A stretch of DNA of 64,000 nucleotides from Penaeus vannamei (Eukaryota > Arthropoda > Malacostraca > Decapoda > Penaeidae), in NCBI RefSeq assembly GCF_042767895.1, contig NC_091589.1, forward strand, positions 18,980,770 through 19,044,769. Direction: 5' to 3'. The position numbers and the translations under genes are program-made. The notes below the pieces were generated by a model that saw only the letters and a program-made list of their open reading frames with translations, was not told the DNA's origin and did not search any database. Shown here piece after piece: positions 45,190-59,800 of the stretch (the stretch's first letter is position 1; every line of letters begins with the position of its first letter).

Positions 45190-45770
45190 AGGAACACTGC
45201 TTGAGGATCCGTATCTCCAGTGTATTCAATTTTACAACTAAGTTATTACTTAGTTTCTTTTCATTCTTGCCTGAGGATCCGTACCTCCGGGAATAAAGAT
45301 CTTTTTCAGTACCTTTACGTACTTTATCGTTGATTGTTTTGTTTCGCTTAATGCGTGTTTGTTGATTTCTGCTTGATCTTGTGGGTGATCAAGCAGCCCT
45401 TTGTGATTGTCCCTCCAGTGTGACTCTCCCTTTTTATGACTTAAGTTAATACTTCGTTTTATTTCGTTCGTACTTGAGGATTCATATCTCCTGTACATTT
45501 ATTTTACAACCAAGTTAATTCACGTTTCTTTCGTCCCTGCTTGAGGATTCGTACCTCCGGGGATAAAGATCTTTATCAAGATCTTTTCCCGTAATTGTTT
45601 GATATAGGTTTCTGTTGATCTCTGCCTGACCTTGTGGGTGATCAGGCAGACTTTGGTGATCCGTATCTCCTGATAAAGAGCCCTTATCACATGATACGTG
45701 ATTTTTGTTGTTATTGTCGTTGGTTGTTTCGGCTGACTCCTGTCTGATCTTGTGCCTATTCAGGCAGTCT
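45190..45770 (+). repeat. Degenerate tandem repeat with hairpins, copy C
   Basis: Inverted repeats at 45369-45396 (CTGCTTGATC / GATCAAGCAG), 45621-45650 (TCTGCCTGA / TCAGGCAGA) and 45740-45767 (CTGTCTGA / TCAGGCAG, one G-T pair) share the loop core TTGTG. They alternate with five TGAGGATCCGTATCTCC-like motifs, some followed by ATAAAGATCTTT. Confidence 0.78.
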
Positions 45771-46173
45771 TCTTGACCAGTCCCTTCATTGACTTTGCCA
45801 GTTGTTTGTGTCTCACCTCGGTTTTGGGCCGTTTTTTCTCGTTTTTATTGACGTTTATTGTTTTACTTTAGTTTCCCCTTATTATTCTGTGTTTTCTCTT
45901 AACATTTTTATTCATGATTTAACGACGAGACATTTTTAAGACCCTTTTATCGTTTAGCTTTTATTCATTTTATTTTTTTAACATTCAATAAAGTTTTAAG
46001 GTCTCGTTTTTACTTAGTTTTCATTTTAAGTTGTAGGGGAGCATTTTTTACGTACAGTGTTTATTTGTTCTTTTTAGTTATCGCTTTTCTTTTTCTTATG
46101 ATTTCAATTTTATACATTTAGTTATATTTTTGTTCGTTTTTATACAGCTTATTTATTACGAGAATATATTTTG

Positions 46174-46198
46174 TATAAATGTTTGGCCTCTGACGTCA
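46174..46198 (+). promoter_or_regulatory. TATA box plus CRE-like palindrome, copy C
   Basis: TATAAAT (46174-46180) and TGACGTCA (46191-46198), about 760 bases upstream of the 3' LTR start. The pair is conserved with copy B. If this is the element promoter, the LTR would have to be much longer than 300 bp. Confidence 0.35.
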
Positions 46199-46946
46199 CC
46201 GGGGCAGTGGAAAAAGAAACAATAAACAGTACGAGTCGAGACGTCAACGAGTGTGTTTGACTATCCTCCGAAGCTTTGAACCACCGGCAGTGTCGCCATA
46301 TTTGTTGAACCGAACACAGAGACGATCACGGAAGATAATAAGTTAAGTACTGAGATCATGATATTCTTTACATAGGAGCTGGACGTGATCTCATGAACAT
46401 TTTTATTGAATAATTAGAACATCCTTTTATTTATTTGTTTACTTTTAAATGAATTTGGCTGGTCTGTTTCTCTTTGTTTTATTTGTAACTTCTAACTTTT
46501 CAAAGTAGGAAGTCTGAGTGATCTTTTAGTTTTAGTTTTCCTGTTTCGGTGTCACCAGACTCGGGTTTTATACTGTCGTATTTTTTTTTCTTTTAGGTTT
46601 AAGGGGTTTTAAGCCTTCAGCTCTGACGCCAGACTTGCTGGTTTTGTCTCTGTTTTATGGTAAGGCCTTCAGCCAGGCTCTCCACTCTGGAAGTCTTTTC
46701 TTTTAGTTTTTGCATACGACAGTTAGTAATTTTAGGTGCCTTTAGCACATTCTTTTACTTTTGTATTTTTCTTAGATTACTTTTTAGTATGTATTTTACC
46801 ATATGGTTAGGCTGAACGTCAGAAAGTGGTATTCACACGTTAACACCCCTATTCATGATTCAGTCTCCCCCCACGCTACCACATAAGGGGATTGAATTGA
46901 CAGGGGTTAACCAGGTCTATTTGCGCCTGTATCCCCCGCCAGCATC

Positions 46947-46955
46947 AAGGGAGGG
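46947..46955 (+). other. Polypurine tract, copy C
   Basis: AAGGGAGGG is followed by C and then the 3' LTR start AGAATTC. The position immediately before the repeated end sequence fits plus-strand priming. The same tract occurs in copy B near 31836. Confidence 0.65.
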
Positions 46956-46956
46956 C

Positions 46957-47256
46957 AGAATTCTAAGAGTGCCTTAAAGAACTGGGACGGGACCCCTGGG
47001 TTAGACGGATCACACTACACATCCAATATTCAACACACAAATTCTGTACTTTCTTTCCACCCTTCTCTGATACAACACCCACACCCACTTACACGGCATA
47101 CAAGGTTCCCGAACCTACTAATCGGGTGGTGGCAGCGTGCCGTAGGCCTGGAACCTTACATCTGTTCACTGCAGACCAATCTTTCCTTTAAGCAAAAACC
47201 ATATTCTCGGTTGAGCCCGGACCACTTCAAATCTATTGGGTCTACGCCTCGCTACA
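46957..47256 (+). repeat. 3' LTR, copy C
   Basis: 300 bp from AGAATTC to CTACA. The last 230 or so bases are homologous to 36970-37200. Satellite resumes directly with ATTGTCGTTATTATTTG. A clear target duplication is not seen; at best ATT on both sides, which means little in this sequence. Confidence 0.72.
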
Positions 47257-47340
47257 ATTGTCGTTATTATTTGAAAAATTATCAATATTGTTATCATCAT
47301 TATAAAAATAGTTGTAATGATGATAATGATGATAATAATA

Positions 47341-50300
47341 ACCATAGAGTCCATTTATGATGAAATAAAGGCTAAAACTAATAAAATCTCCAAAGTCGAA
47401 AAACGGCAAAATCTAGCGTATTACAGCCTTTTGAGAAAAAGGTCGAAAAACCCGCTATTTCGCTTTTGAATGATAATAATGATGATTTTAACATTAATTC
47501 AGGTAATTATGATGATCTTTTTATGATAATGCCTTTATTATTAAAAATAATGATGATAATTATGATGATAATGACAATAATAAGGATGATAATAATAATA
47601 AAATGATAATCATAAGGATAATTTTGATAATTACTGGAATAATAGCAATAATTAACTCTATTCTAATATTTTTTATACTAATAATGACAAAAGAAATAAT
47701 AATTATATCATTATTATTGTTATTATAATGAGTATTATTCTCATTATTATTTCTAAAATTATCATTATTGTTATTATCATTATAAAAATAGATATAATGA
47801 TGGAAATGACAGTAATAATTAGCAAAATAATAATTATAACTGCAATAATGATAATGATGTTAATGATAATCACGACGATAATGACTATAATGATGATAAT
47901 CATAAGAATAATGACAATAATGATGATAATAATAATCATAGAGTCCATTTATAAGGAAATAAATGCTAAAACTAATAAAATTCCAAAAGTCGAAAAAACG
48001 GCAAAATCTAGCGTATTACAGCCTTTTGAGAGAAAGGTCGAAAAAAAAGCTTTTTCGCTTTTTAATGATAATTATGATTTTAGCATGCATTCAGGTAATT
48101 ATGATGATTTTCATGATAATGCCTTTATTAATAACAATAATGATAATAATTATGATGATAATGACAATAATAATGATGATAATAATAATAATAATGATAA
48201 TCATATTGATAATTTTGATAATTACTGCAATAGTAGCAATAATGAACTCTATTCTAATAATTTTCATACCAATAATGACAGTAGAAATAATAATATCATA
48301 ATTCTTGTTATTGTCATTATTAATTCTAAAAATATCATTATTGTTATTATCATTACAAAAATAGTTATAATGATGAAAATGACCGTAATAATTAGCATAA
48401 TAATCATTAGAACTGCAAGAATGATAATGATAATAATGATAATCATGACGATAATGACTATAATGATGATAATCATAAGAATAATGACAATAATGATGAT
48501 AATAATGCTAATAATAACCATAGAGTCCATTTATAATGAAATAAAGGCTAAAACTATTAAAATCCTAGAAGTCGAAAAAACGGCAAAATCTGCAGCCTTT
48601 TGAGAGAAAAGTCGAAAAAAAATATTTTCGCTTTTAAATGATAATTATGATGAATTTATCAGGAATTCAGGTAATTATGATAATTTTCATGATAATGCCT
48701 TTATTATTAATAATAATGATGATAATTATGATGATAATGACAATCATAATGATAATGATAATAAAATGGCAATAATGATGATAATAATAATCAGAGAGTC
48801 CATTTATAATGAAATAAAGACTAAAACTAATAAAATGCCATAAGTCGAAAAAACGGCAAAACTAGCGTATTACAGCCTTATGAGAGAAAGGTCGAAAAAA
48901 AACTTTTTCGCTTTTAAATGGTAATTATGATGATTTTCATGATAATTCCTTTATTTTTAACAATAATGATGATAATTATGATGATAATGACAATAATAAT
49001 GATGATAACAACAATAAAATGATAATTATAATGATAATTTTGATAATTACTGCAATAATAGCAATAACGAACTAACATACTAATAATGACAATAGAAATA
49101 ATAATAATATCATTATTATTGTTATTATAATGAGTATTATTGGCATTATTATTTCTAAAATTATCATTATTGTTATTATAATTATAAAAATAGTTATAAT
49201 GATGAAAATGACAGTAATGATTAGAATAATAATCATTATAACTGCAATAATGATAATGATAGCAATGATAATCATGACGATAATAACTATAATGATGATA
49301 ATCATAGGAATAATGACAATAAAGATGATAATAATAGTCATAGAATCCATTTATAATGAAATAAAGGCTAAAACTAATAAAATCCCCAAAGTCGAAAAAA
49401 CGGCAAAATCTAGCCTTTTGAGAGAAAGGTCGAAAAAAAATCCTTTTTCACTTTTAAATGATAATTATGATGATTTTAACATTAACTCAGGTAATGATGA
49501 TGATTTTCATGATAATTCCTTTATTATTAACGATAATGATGATAATTATGATGATAATGACAATAATTATGATGACAATAATAAAATGATAATTATAATG
49601 ATGATTTTGATAATTACTGCAATAATAGCAATAATGAACTCTATTCTAATAATTTTCATACTAATAATGACAATAGAAATAATATCATTATTGTTATTAT
49701 AATGAGTATTATTGTCATTATTAATTCTAAAAATATCATTATTGTTTTTATCATTATAAAAATAGTTATAATGATGAAATTTACAGTAATAATTAACATA
49801 ATAATCATTATAACTGCAATAATGATAATGATAATAATGATAATCATGACGATAATGACTATAATGATGATAATCATAAGAATAATGACAAAAAGGACGA
49901 TAATGGTGATAATAATAATCATAGAGTCCATTTATAATGAAATAAAGGCTAAAATTAATAAAATCTCCAAAGTCGAAAAACGGCAAAATCAACCGTATTA
50001 CAGCCTTTTGAGAGAAAGGTCGAAAAAAAACTTTCTCGCTCTTAAATGATAATTATGATTATTTTAACGTGAATTCAGGTAATTATGATGATTTTCATGA
50101 TAATGCCTTTATTATTAACAATAATGCTGATAATTATTATGATAATGACAATAATAAAGATGAGAATAATAATAAAATGATATTTATAATGATAATTTTG
50201 ATAATTACTGCAATAATAGCAATAATGGACTCTATTCTAATATTTTTTATACTAATAATGACAATAGAAATAATATTAATATCATTATTATTGTTATTGT

Positions 50301-50518
50301 AATAAGTATTATTGTCATTATTATTTCTAAAATTATCATTTTTGTTCTTGTCATTATAAAAATCGTTATAAGGATAAAAATGACAGTAATAATTAGCATA
50401 ATAATCATTATAACTGCAATAATGATTATGATAATATTGATAAATCATGACGATAATGACTATAATGATGATATTCATAAGAATAATGACAGTAATGATG
50501 ATAATGATGATAATAATA
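47341..50518 (+). repeat. Higher-order unit 1 (3178 bp)
   Basis: Full-length type, with TTTCTCGCTCTTAAATGAT in monomer 6 near 50030. Confidence 0.96.
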
Positions 50519-53500
50519 ACCATAGAGTCCATTTATGATGAAATAAAGGCTAAAACTAATAAAATCTCCAAAGTCGAAAAACGGCAAAATCTAGCGTATT
50601 ACAGCCTTTTGAGAAAAAGGTCGAAAAACCCGCTATTTCGCTTTTGAATGATAATAATGATGATTTTAACATTAATTCAGGTAATTATGATGATCTTTTT
50701 ATGATAATGCCTTTATTATTAAAAATAATGATGATAATTATGATGATAATGACAATAATAAGGATGATAATAATAATAAAATGATAATCATAAGGATAAT
50801 TTTGATAATTACTGGAATAATAGCAATAATTAACTCTATTCTAATATTTTTTATACTAATAATGACAAAAGAAATAATAATTATATCATTATTATTGTTA
50901 TTATAATGAGTATTATTCTCATTATTATTTCTAAAATTATCATTATTGTTATTATCATTATAAAAATAGATATAATGATGGAAATGACAGTAATAATTAG
51001 CAAAATAATAATTATAACTGCAATAATGATAATGATGTTAATGATAATCACGACGATAATGACTATAATGATGATAATCATAAGAATAATGACAATAATG
51101 ATGATAATAATAATCATAGAGTCCATTTATAAGGAAATAAATGCTAAAACTAATAAAATTCCAAAAGTCGAAAAAACGGCAAAATCTAGCGTATTACAGC
51201 CTTTTGAGAGAAAGGTCGAAAAAAAAGCTTTTTCGCTTTTTAATGATAATTATGATTTTAGCATGCATTCAGGTAATTATGATGATTTTCATGATAATGC
51301 CTTTATTAATAACAATAATGATAATAATTATGATGATAATGACAATAATAATGATGATAATAATAATAATAATGATAATCATATTGATAATTTTGATAAT
51401 TACTGCAATAGTAGCAATAATGAACTCTATTCTAATAATTTTCATACCAATAATGACAGTAGAAATAATAATATCATAATTCTTGTTATTGTCATTATTA
51501 ATTCTAAAAATATCATTATTGTTATTATCATTACAAAAATAGTTATAATGATGAAAATGACCGTAATAATTAGCATAATAATCATTAGAACTGCAAGAAT
51601 GATAATGATAATAATGATAATCATGACGATAATGACTATAATGATGATAATCATAAGAATAATGACAATAATGATGATAATAATGCTAATAATAACCATA
51701 GAGTCCATTTATAATGAAATAAAGGCTAAAACTATTAAAATCCTAGAAGTCGAAAAAACGGCAAAATCTGCAGCCTTTTGAGAGAAAAGTCGAAAAAAAA
51801 TATTTTCGCTTTTAAATGATAATTATGATGAATTTATCAGGAATTCAGGTAATTATGATAATTTTCATGATAATGCCTTTATTATTAATAATAATGATGA
51901 TAATTATGATGATAATGACAATCATAATGATAATGATAATAAAATGGCAATAATGATGATAATAATAATCAGAGAGTCCATTTATAATGAAATAAAGACT
52001 AAAACTAATAAAATGCCATAAGTCGAAAAAACGGCAAAACTAGCGTATTACAGCCTTATGAGAGAAAGGTCGAAAAAAAACTTTTTCGCTTTTAAATGGT
52101 AATTATGATGATTTTCATGATAATTCCTTTATTTTTAACAATAATGATGATAATTATGATGATAATGACAATAATAATGATGATAACAACAATAAAATGA
52201 TAATTATAATGATAATTTTGATAATTACTGCAATAATAGCAATAACGAACTAACATACTAATAATGACAATAGAAATAATAATAATATCATTATTATTGT
52301 TATTATAATGAGTATTATTGGCATTATTATTTCTAAAATTATCATTATTGTTATTATAATTATAAAAATAGTTATAATGATGAAAATGACAGTAATGATT
52401 AGAATAATAATCATTATAACTGCAATAATGATAATGATAGCAATGATAATCATGACGATAATAACTATAATGATGATAATCATAGGAATAATGACAATAA
52501 AGATGATAATAATAGTCATAGAATCCATTTATAATGAAATAAAGGCTAAAACTAATAAAATCCCCAAAGTCGAAAAAACGGCAAAATCTAGCCTTTTGAG
52601 AGAAAGGTCGAAAAAAAATCCTTTTTCACTTTTAAATGATAATTATGATGATTTTAACATTAACTCAGGTAATGATGATGATTTTCATGATAATTCCTTT
52701 ATTATTAACGATAATGATGATAATTATGATGATAATGACAATAATTATGATGACAATAATAAAATGATAATTATAATGATGATTTTGATAATTACTGCAA
52801 TAATAGCAATAATGAACTCTATTCTAATAATTTTCATACTAATAATGACAATAGAAATAATATCATTATTGTTATTATAATGAGTATTATTGTCATTATT
52901 AATTCTAAAAATATCATTATTGTTTTTATCATTATAAAAATAGTTATAATGATGAAATTTACAGTAATAATTAACATAATAATCATTATAACTGCAATAA
53001 TGATAATGATAATAATGATAATCATGACGATAATGACTATAATGATGATAATCATAAGAATAATGACAAAAAGGACGATAATGGTGATAATAATAATCAT
53101 AGAGTCCATTTATAATGAAATAAAGGCTAAAATTAATAAAATCTCCAAAGTCGAAAAACGGCAAAATCAACCGTATTACAGCCTTTTGAGAGAAAGGTCG
53201 AAAAAAAACTTTCTCGCTCTTAAATGATAATTATGATTATTTTAACGTGAATTCAGGTAATTATGATGATTTTCATGATAATGCCTTTATTATTAACAAT
53301 AATGCTGATAATTATTATGATAATGACAATAATAAAGATGAGAATAATAATAAAATGATATTTATAATGATAATTTTGATAATTACTGCAATAATAGCAA
53401 TAATGGACTCTATTCTAATATTTTTTATACTAATAATGACAATAGAAATAATATTAATATCATTATTATTGTTATTGTAATAAGTATTATTGTCATTATT

Positions 53501-53696
53501 ATTTCTAAAATTATCATTTTTGTTCTTGTCATTATAAAAATCGTTATAAGGATAAAAATGACAGTAATAATTAGCATAATAATCATTATAACTGCAATAA
53601 TGATTATGATAATATTGATAAATCATGACGATAATGACTATAATGATGATATTCATAAGAATAATGACAGTAATGATGATAATGATGATAATAATA
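50519..53696 (+). repeat. Higher-order unit 2 (3178 bp)
   Basis: Full-length type, no difference from unit 1 noticed by eye. Confidence 0.96.
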
Positions 53697-56600
53697 ACCA
53701 TAGAGTCCATTTATGATGAAATAAAGGCTAAAACTAATAAAATCTCCAAAGTCGAAAAACGGCAAAATCTAGCGTATTACAGCCTTTTGAGAAAAAGGTC
53801 GAAAAACCCGCTATTTCGCTTTTGAATGATAATAATGATGATTTTAACATTAATTCAGGTAATTATGATGATCTTTTTATGATAATGCCTTTATTATTAA
53901 AAATAATGATGATAATTATGATGATAATGACAATAATAAGGATGATAATAATAATAAAATGATAATCATAAGGATAATTTTGATAATTACTGGAATAATA
54001 GCAATAATTAACTCTATTCTAATATTTTTTATACTAATAATGACAAAAGAAATAATAATTATATCATTATTATTGTTATTATAATGAGTATTATTCTCAT
54101 TATTATTTCTAAAATTATCATTATTGTTATTATCATTATAAAAATAGATATAATGATGGAAATGACAGTAATAATTAGCAAAATAATAATTATAACTGCA
54201 ATAATGATAATGATGTTAATGATAATCACGACGATAATGACTATAATGATGATAATCATAAGAATAATGACAATAATGATGATAATAATAATCATAGAGT
54301 CCATTTATAAGGAAATAAATGCTAAAACTAATAAAATTCCAAAAGTCGAAAAAACGGCAAAATCTAGCGTATTACAGCCTTTTGAGAGAAAGGTCGAAAA
54401 AAAAGCTTTTTCGCTTTTTAATGATAATTATGATTTTAGCATGCATTCAGGTAATTATGATGATTTTCATGATAATGCCTTTATTAATAACAATAATGAT
54501 AATAATTATGATGATAATGACAATAATAATGATGATAATAATAATAATAATGATAATCATATTGATAATTTTGATAATTACTGCAATAGTAGCAATAATG
54601 AACTCTATTCTAATAATTTTCATACCAATAATGACAGTAGAAATAATAATATCATAATTCTTGTTATTGTCATTATTAATTCTAAAAATATCATTATTGT
54701 TATTATCATTACAAAAATAGTTATAATGATGAAAATGACCGTAATAATTAGCATAATAATCATTAGAACTGCAAGAATGATAATGATAATAATGATAATC
54801 ATGACGATAATGACTATAATGATGATAATCATAAGAATAATGACAATAATGATGATAATAATGCTAATAATAACCATAGAGTCCATTTATAATGAAATAA
54901 AGGCTAAAACTATTAAAATCCTAGAAGTCGAAAAAACGGCAAAATCTGCAGCCTTTTGAGAGAAAAGTCGAAAAAAAATATTTTCGCTTTTAAATGATAA
55001 TTATGATGAATTTATCAGGAATTCAGGTAATTATGATAATTTTCATGATAATGCCTTTATTATTAATAATAATGATGATAATTATGATGATAATGACAAT
55101 CATAATGATAATGATAATAAAATGGCAATAATGATGATAATAATAATCAGAGAGTCCATTTATAATGAAATAAAGACTAAAACTAATAAAATGCCATAAG
55201 TCGAAAAAACGGCAAAACTAGCGTATTACAGCCTTATGAGAGAAAGGTCGAAAAAAAACTTTTTCGCTTTTAAATGGTAATTATGATGATTTTCATGATA
55301 ATTCCTTTATTTTTAACAATAATGATGATAATTATGATGATAATGACAATAATAATGATGATAACAACAATAAAATGATAATTATAATGATAATTTTGAT
55401 AATTACTGCAATAATAGCAATAACGAACTAACATACTAATAATGACAATAGAAATAATAATAATATCATTATTATTGTTATTATAATGAGTATTATTGGC
55501 ATTATTATTTCTAAAATTATCATTATTGTTATTATAATTATAAAAATAGTTATAATGATGAAAATGACAGTAATGATTAGAATAATAATCATTATAACTG
55601 CAATAATGATAATGATAGCAATGATAATCATGACGATAATAACTATAATGATGATAATCATAGGAATAATGACAATAAAGATGATAATAATAGTCATAGA
55701 ATCCATTTATAATGAAATAAAGGCTAAAACTAATAAAATCCCCAAAGTCGAAAAAACGGCAAAATCTAGCCTTTTGAGAGAAAGGTCGAAAAAAAATCCT
55801 TTTTCACTTTTAAATGATAATTATGATGATTTTAACATTAACTCAGGTAATGATGATGATTTTCATGATAATTCCTTTATTATTAACGATAATGATGATA
55901 ATTATGATGATAATGACAATAATTATGATGACAATAATAAAATGATAATTATAATGATGATTTTGATAATTACTGCAATAATAGCAATAATGAACTCTAT
56001 TCTAATAATTTTCATACTAATAATGACAATAGAAATAATATCATTATTGTTATTATAATGAGTATTATTGTCATTATTAATTCTAAAAATATCATTATTG
56101 TTTTTATCATTATAAAAATAGTTATAATGATGAAATTTACAGTAATAATTAACATAATAATCATTATAACTGCAATAATGATAATGATAATAATGATAAT
56201 CATGACGATAATGACTATAATGATGATAATCATAAGAATAATGACAAAAAGGACGATAATGGTGATAATAATAATCATAGAGTCCATTTATAATGAAATA
56301 AAGGCTAAAATTAATAAAATCTCCAAAGTCGAAAAACGGCAAAATCAACCGTATTACAGCCTTTTGAGAGAAAGGTCGAAAAAAAACTGATAATTATGAT
56401 TATTTTAACGTGAATTCAGGTAATTATGATGATTTTCATGATAATGCCTTTATTATTAACAATAATGCTGATAATTATTATGATAATGACAATAATAAAG
56501 ATGAGAATAATAATAAAATGATATTTATAATGATAATTTTGATAATTACTGCAATAATAGCAATAATGGACTCTATTCTAATATTTTTTATACTAATAAT

Positions 56601-56859
56601 GACAATAGAAATAATATTAATATCATTATTATTGTTATTGTAATAAGTATTATTGTCATTATTATTTCTAAAATTATCATTTTTGTTCTTGTCATTATAA
56701 AAATCGTTATAAGGATAAAAATGACAGTAATAATTAGCATAATAATCATTATAACTGCAATAATGATTATGATAATATTGATAAATCATGACGATAATGA
56801 CTATAATGATGATATTCATAAGAATAATGACAGTAATGATGATAATGATGATAATAATA
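53697..56859 (+). repeat. Higher-order unit 3 (3163 bp, deletion type)
   Basis: Lacks 15 bases (TTCTCGCTCTTAAAT) in monomer 6, near 56389. Confidence 0.96.
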
Positions 56860-59800
56860 ACCATAGAGTCCATTTATGATGAAATAAAGGCTAAAACTAA
56901 TAAAATCTCCAAAGTCGAAAAACGGCAAAATCTAGCGTATTACAGCCTTTTGAGAAAAAGGTCGAAAAACCCGCTATTTCGCTTTTGAATGATAATAATG
57001 ATGATTTTAACATTAATTCAGGTAATTATGATGATCTTTTTATGATAATGCCTTTATTATTAAAAATAATGATGATAATTATGATGATAATGACAATAAT
57101 AAGGATGATAATAATAATAAAATGATAATCATAAGGATAATTTTGATAATTACTGGAATAATAGCAATAATTAACTCTATTCTAATATTTTTTATACTAA
57201 TAATGACAAAAGAAATAATAATTATATCATTATTATTGTTATTATAATGAGTATTATTCTCATTATTATTTCTAAAATTATCATTATTGTTATTATCATT
57301 ATAAAAATAGATATAATGATGGAAATGACAGTAATAATTAGCAAAATAATAATTATAACTGCAATAATGATAATGATGTTAATGATAATCACGACGATAA
57401 TGACTATAATGATGATAATCATAAGAATAATGACAATAATGATGATAATAATAATCATAGAGTCCATTTATAAGGAAATAAATGCTAAAACTAATAAAAT
57501 TCCAAAAGTCGAAAAAACGGCAAAATCTAGCGTATTACAGCCTTTTGAGAGAAAGGTCGAAAAAAAAGCTTTTTCGCTTTTTAATGATAATTATGATTTT
57601 AGCATGCATTCAGGTAATTATGATGATTTTCATGATAATGCCTTTATTAATAACAATAATGATAATAATTATGATGATAATGACAATAATAATGATGATA
57701 ATAATAATAATAATGATAATCATATTGATAATTTTGATAATTACTGCAATAGTAGCAATAATGAACTCTATTCTAATAATTTTCATACCAATAATGACAG
57801 TAGAAATAATAATATCATAATTCTTGTTATTGTCATTATTAATTCTAAAAATATCATTATTGTTATTATCATTACAAAAATAGTTATAATGATGAAAATG
57901 ACCGTAATAATTAGCATAATAATCATTAGAACTGCAAGAATGATAATGATAATAATGATAATCATGACGATAATGACTATAATGATGATAATCATAAGAA
58001 TAATGACAATAATGATGATAATAATGCTAATAATAACCATAGAGTCCATTTATAATGAAATAAAGGCTAAAACTATTAAAATCCTAGAAGTCGAAAAAAC
58101 GGCAAAATCTGCAGCCTTTTGAGAGAAAAGTCGAAAAAAAATATTTTCGCTTTTAAATGATAATTATGATGAATTTATCAGGAATTCAGGTAATTATGAT
58201 AATTTTCATGATAATGCCTTTATTATTAATAATAATGATGATAATTATGATGATAATGACAATCATAATGATAATGATAATAAAATGGCAATAATGATGA
58301 TAATAATAATCAGAGAGTCCATTTATAATGAAATAAAGACTAAAACTAATAAAATGCCATAAGTCGAAAAAACGGCAAAACTAGCGTATTACAGCCTTAT
58401 GAGAGAAAGGTCGAAAAAAAACTTTTTCGCTTTTAAATGGTAATTATGATGATTTTCATGATAATTCCTTTATTTTTAACAATAATGATGATAATTATGA
58501 TGATAATGACAATAATAATGATGATAACAACAATAAAATGATAATTATAATGATAATTTTGATAATTACTGCAATAATAGCAATAACGAACTAACATACT
58601 AATAATGACAATAGAAATAATAATAATATCATTATTATTGTTATTATAATGAGTATTATTGGCATTATTATTTCTAAAATTATCATTATTGTTATTATAA
58701 TTATAAAAATAGTTATAATGATGAAAATGACAGTAATGATTAGAATAATAATCATTATAACTGCAATAATGATAATGATAGCAATGATAATCATGACGAT
58801 AATAACTATAATGATGATAATCATAGGAATAATGACAATAAAGATGATAATAATAGTCATAGAATCCATTTATAATGAAATAAAGGCTAAAACTAATAAA
58901 ATCCCCAAAGTCGAAAAAACGGCAAAATCTAGCCTTTTGAGAGAAAGGTCGAAAAAAAATCCTTTTTCACTTTTAAATGATAATTATGATGATTTTAACA
59001 TTAACTCAGGTAATGATGATGATTTTCATGATAATTCCTTTATTATTAACGATAATGATGATAATTATGATGATAATGACAATAATTATGATGACAATAA
59101 TAAAATGATAATTATAATGATGATTTTGATAATTACTGCAATAATAGCAATAATGAACTCTATTCTAATAATTTTCATACTAATAATGACAATAGAAATA
59201 ATATCATTATTGTTATTATAATGAGTATTATTGTCATTATTAATTCTAAAAATATCATTATTGTTTTTATCATTATAAAAATAGTTATAATGATGAAATT
59301 TACAGTAATAATTAACATAATAATCATTATAACTGCAATAATGATAATGATAATAATGATAATCATGACGATAATGACTATAATGATGATAATCATAAGA
59401 ATAATGACAAAAAGGACGATAATGGTGATAATAATAATCATAGAGTCCATTTATAATGAAATAAAGGCTAAAATTAATAAAATCTCCAAAGTCGAAAAAC
59501 GGCAAAATCAACCGTATTACAGCCTTTTGAGAGAAAGGTCGAAAAAAAACTTTCTCGCTCTTAAATGATAATTATGATTATTTTAACGTGAATTCAGGTA
59601 ATTATGATGATTTTCATGATAATGCCTTTATTATTAACAATAATGCTGATAATTATTATGATAATGACAATAATAAAGATGAGAATAATAATAAAATGAT
59701 ATTTATAATGATAATTTTGATAATTACTGCAATAATAGCAATAATGGACTCTATTCTAATATTTTTTATACTAATAATGACAATAGAAATAATATTAATA

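Larger units (their letters stand above)
42277..46946 (+). other. Copy C 3' non-coding segment, 4.7 kb
   Basis: This lies between pol and the polypurine tract. No envelope or other protein is recognisable. It contains a T25 run, the minisatellite, the hairpin repeats and a TATA/CRE-like site, all in the same order as copy B and, as far as visible, copy A. Conservation of the order in three copies shows it belongs to the element. Outside those sites (42290-42750, 42800-43690, 43970-45180, 45780-46160, 46200-46940) I see nothing I can name. Confidence 0.8.
36862..47256 (+). mobile_element. Ty3/gypsy copy C, both ends present, ~10.4 kb
   Basis: 5' LTR, primer site, gag, protease, broken pol, a 4.7-kb non-coding segment, polypurine tract and 3' LTR in order. 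Flanking satellite resumes in phase on both sides (GAGTATT to the left, ATTGTC to the right, as in an uninterrupted monomer). 36862 to about 38738 is A-like and near-identical to copy A inverted, while the remainder is B-like. Several gag, protease and pol lesions make it non-autonomous. Confidence 0.93.

Noticed and set aside
47728..48603. 291-codon frame rich in Ile, Met, Asn and Asp, repeated in every higher-order unit
   Set aside because: It follows from the triplet-like ATAATGATGATAAT composition. Similar frames exist on both strands and in other phases, and no domain is visible.
48880..48915. CENP-B-box-like motif in the satellite box
   Set aside because: The TTCG and CGG elements do not have the spacing of the known 17-bp box.
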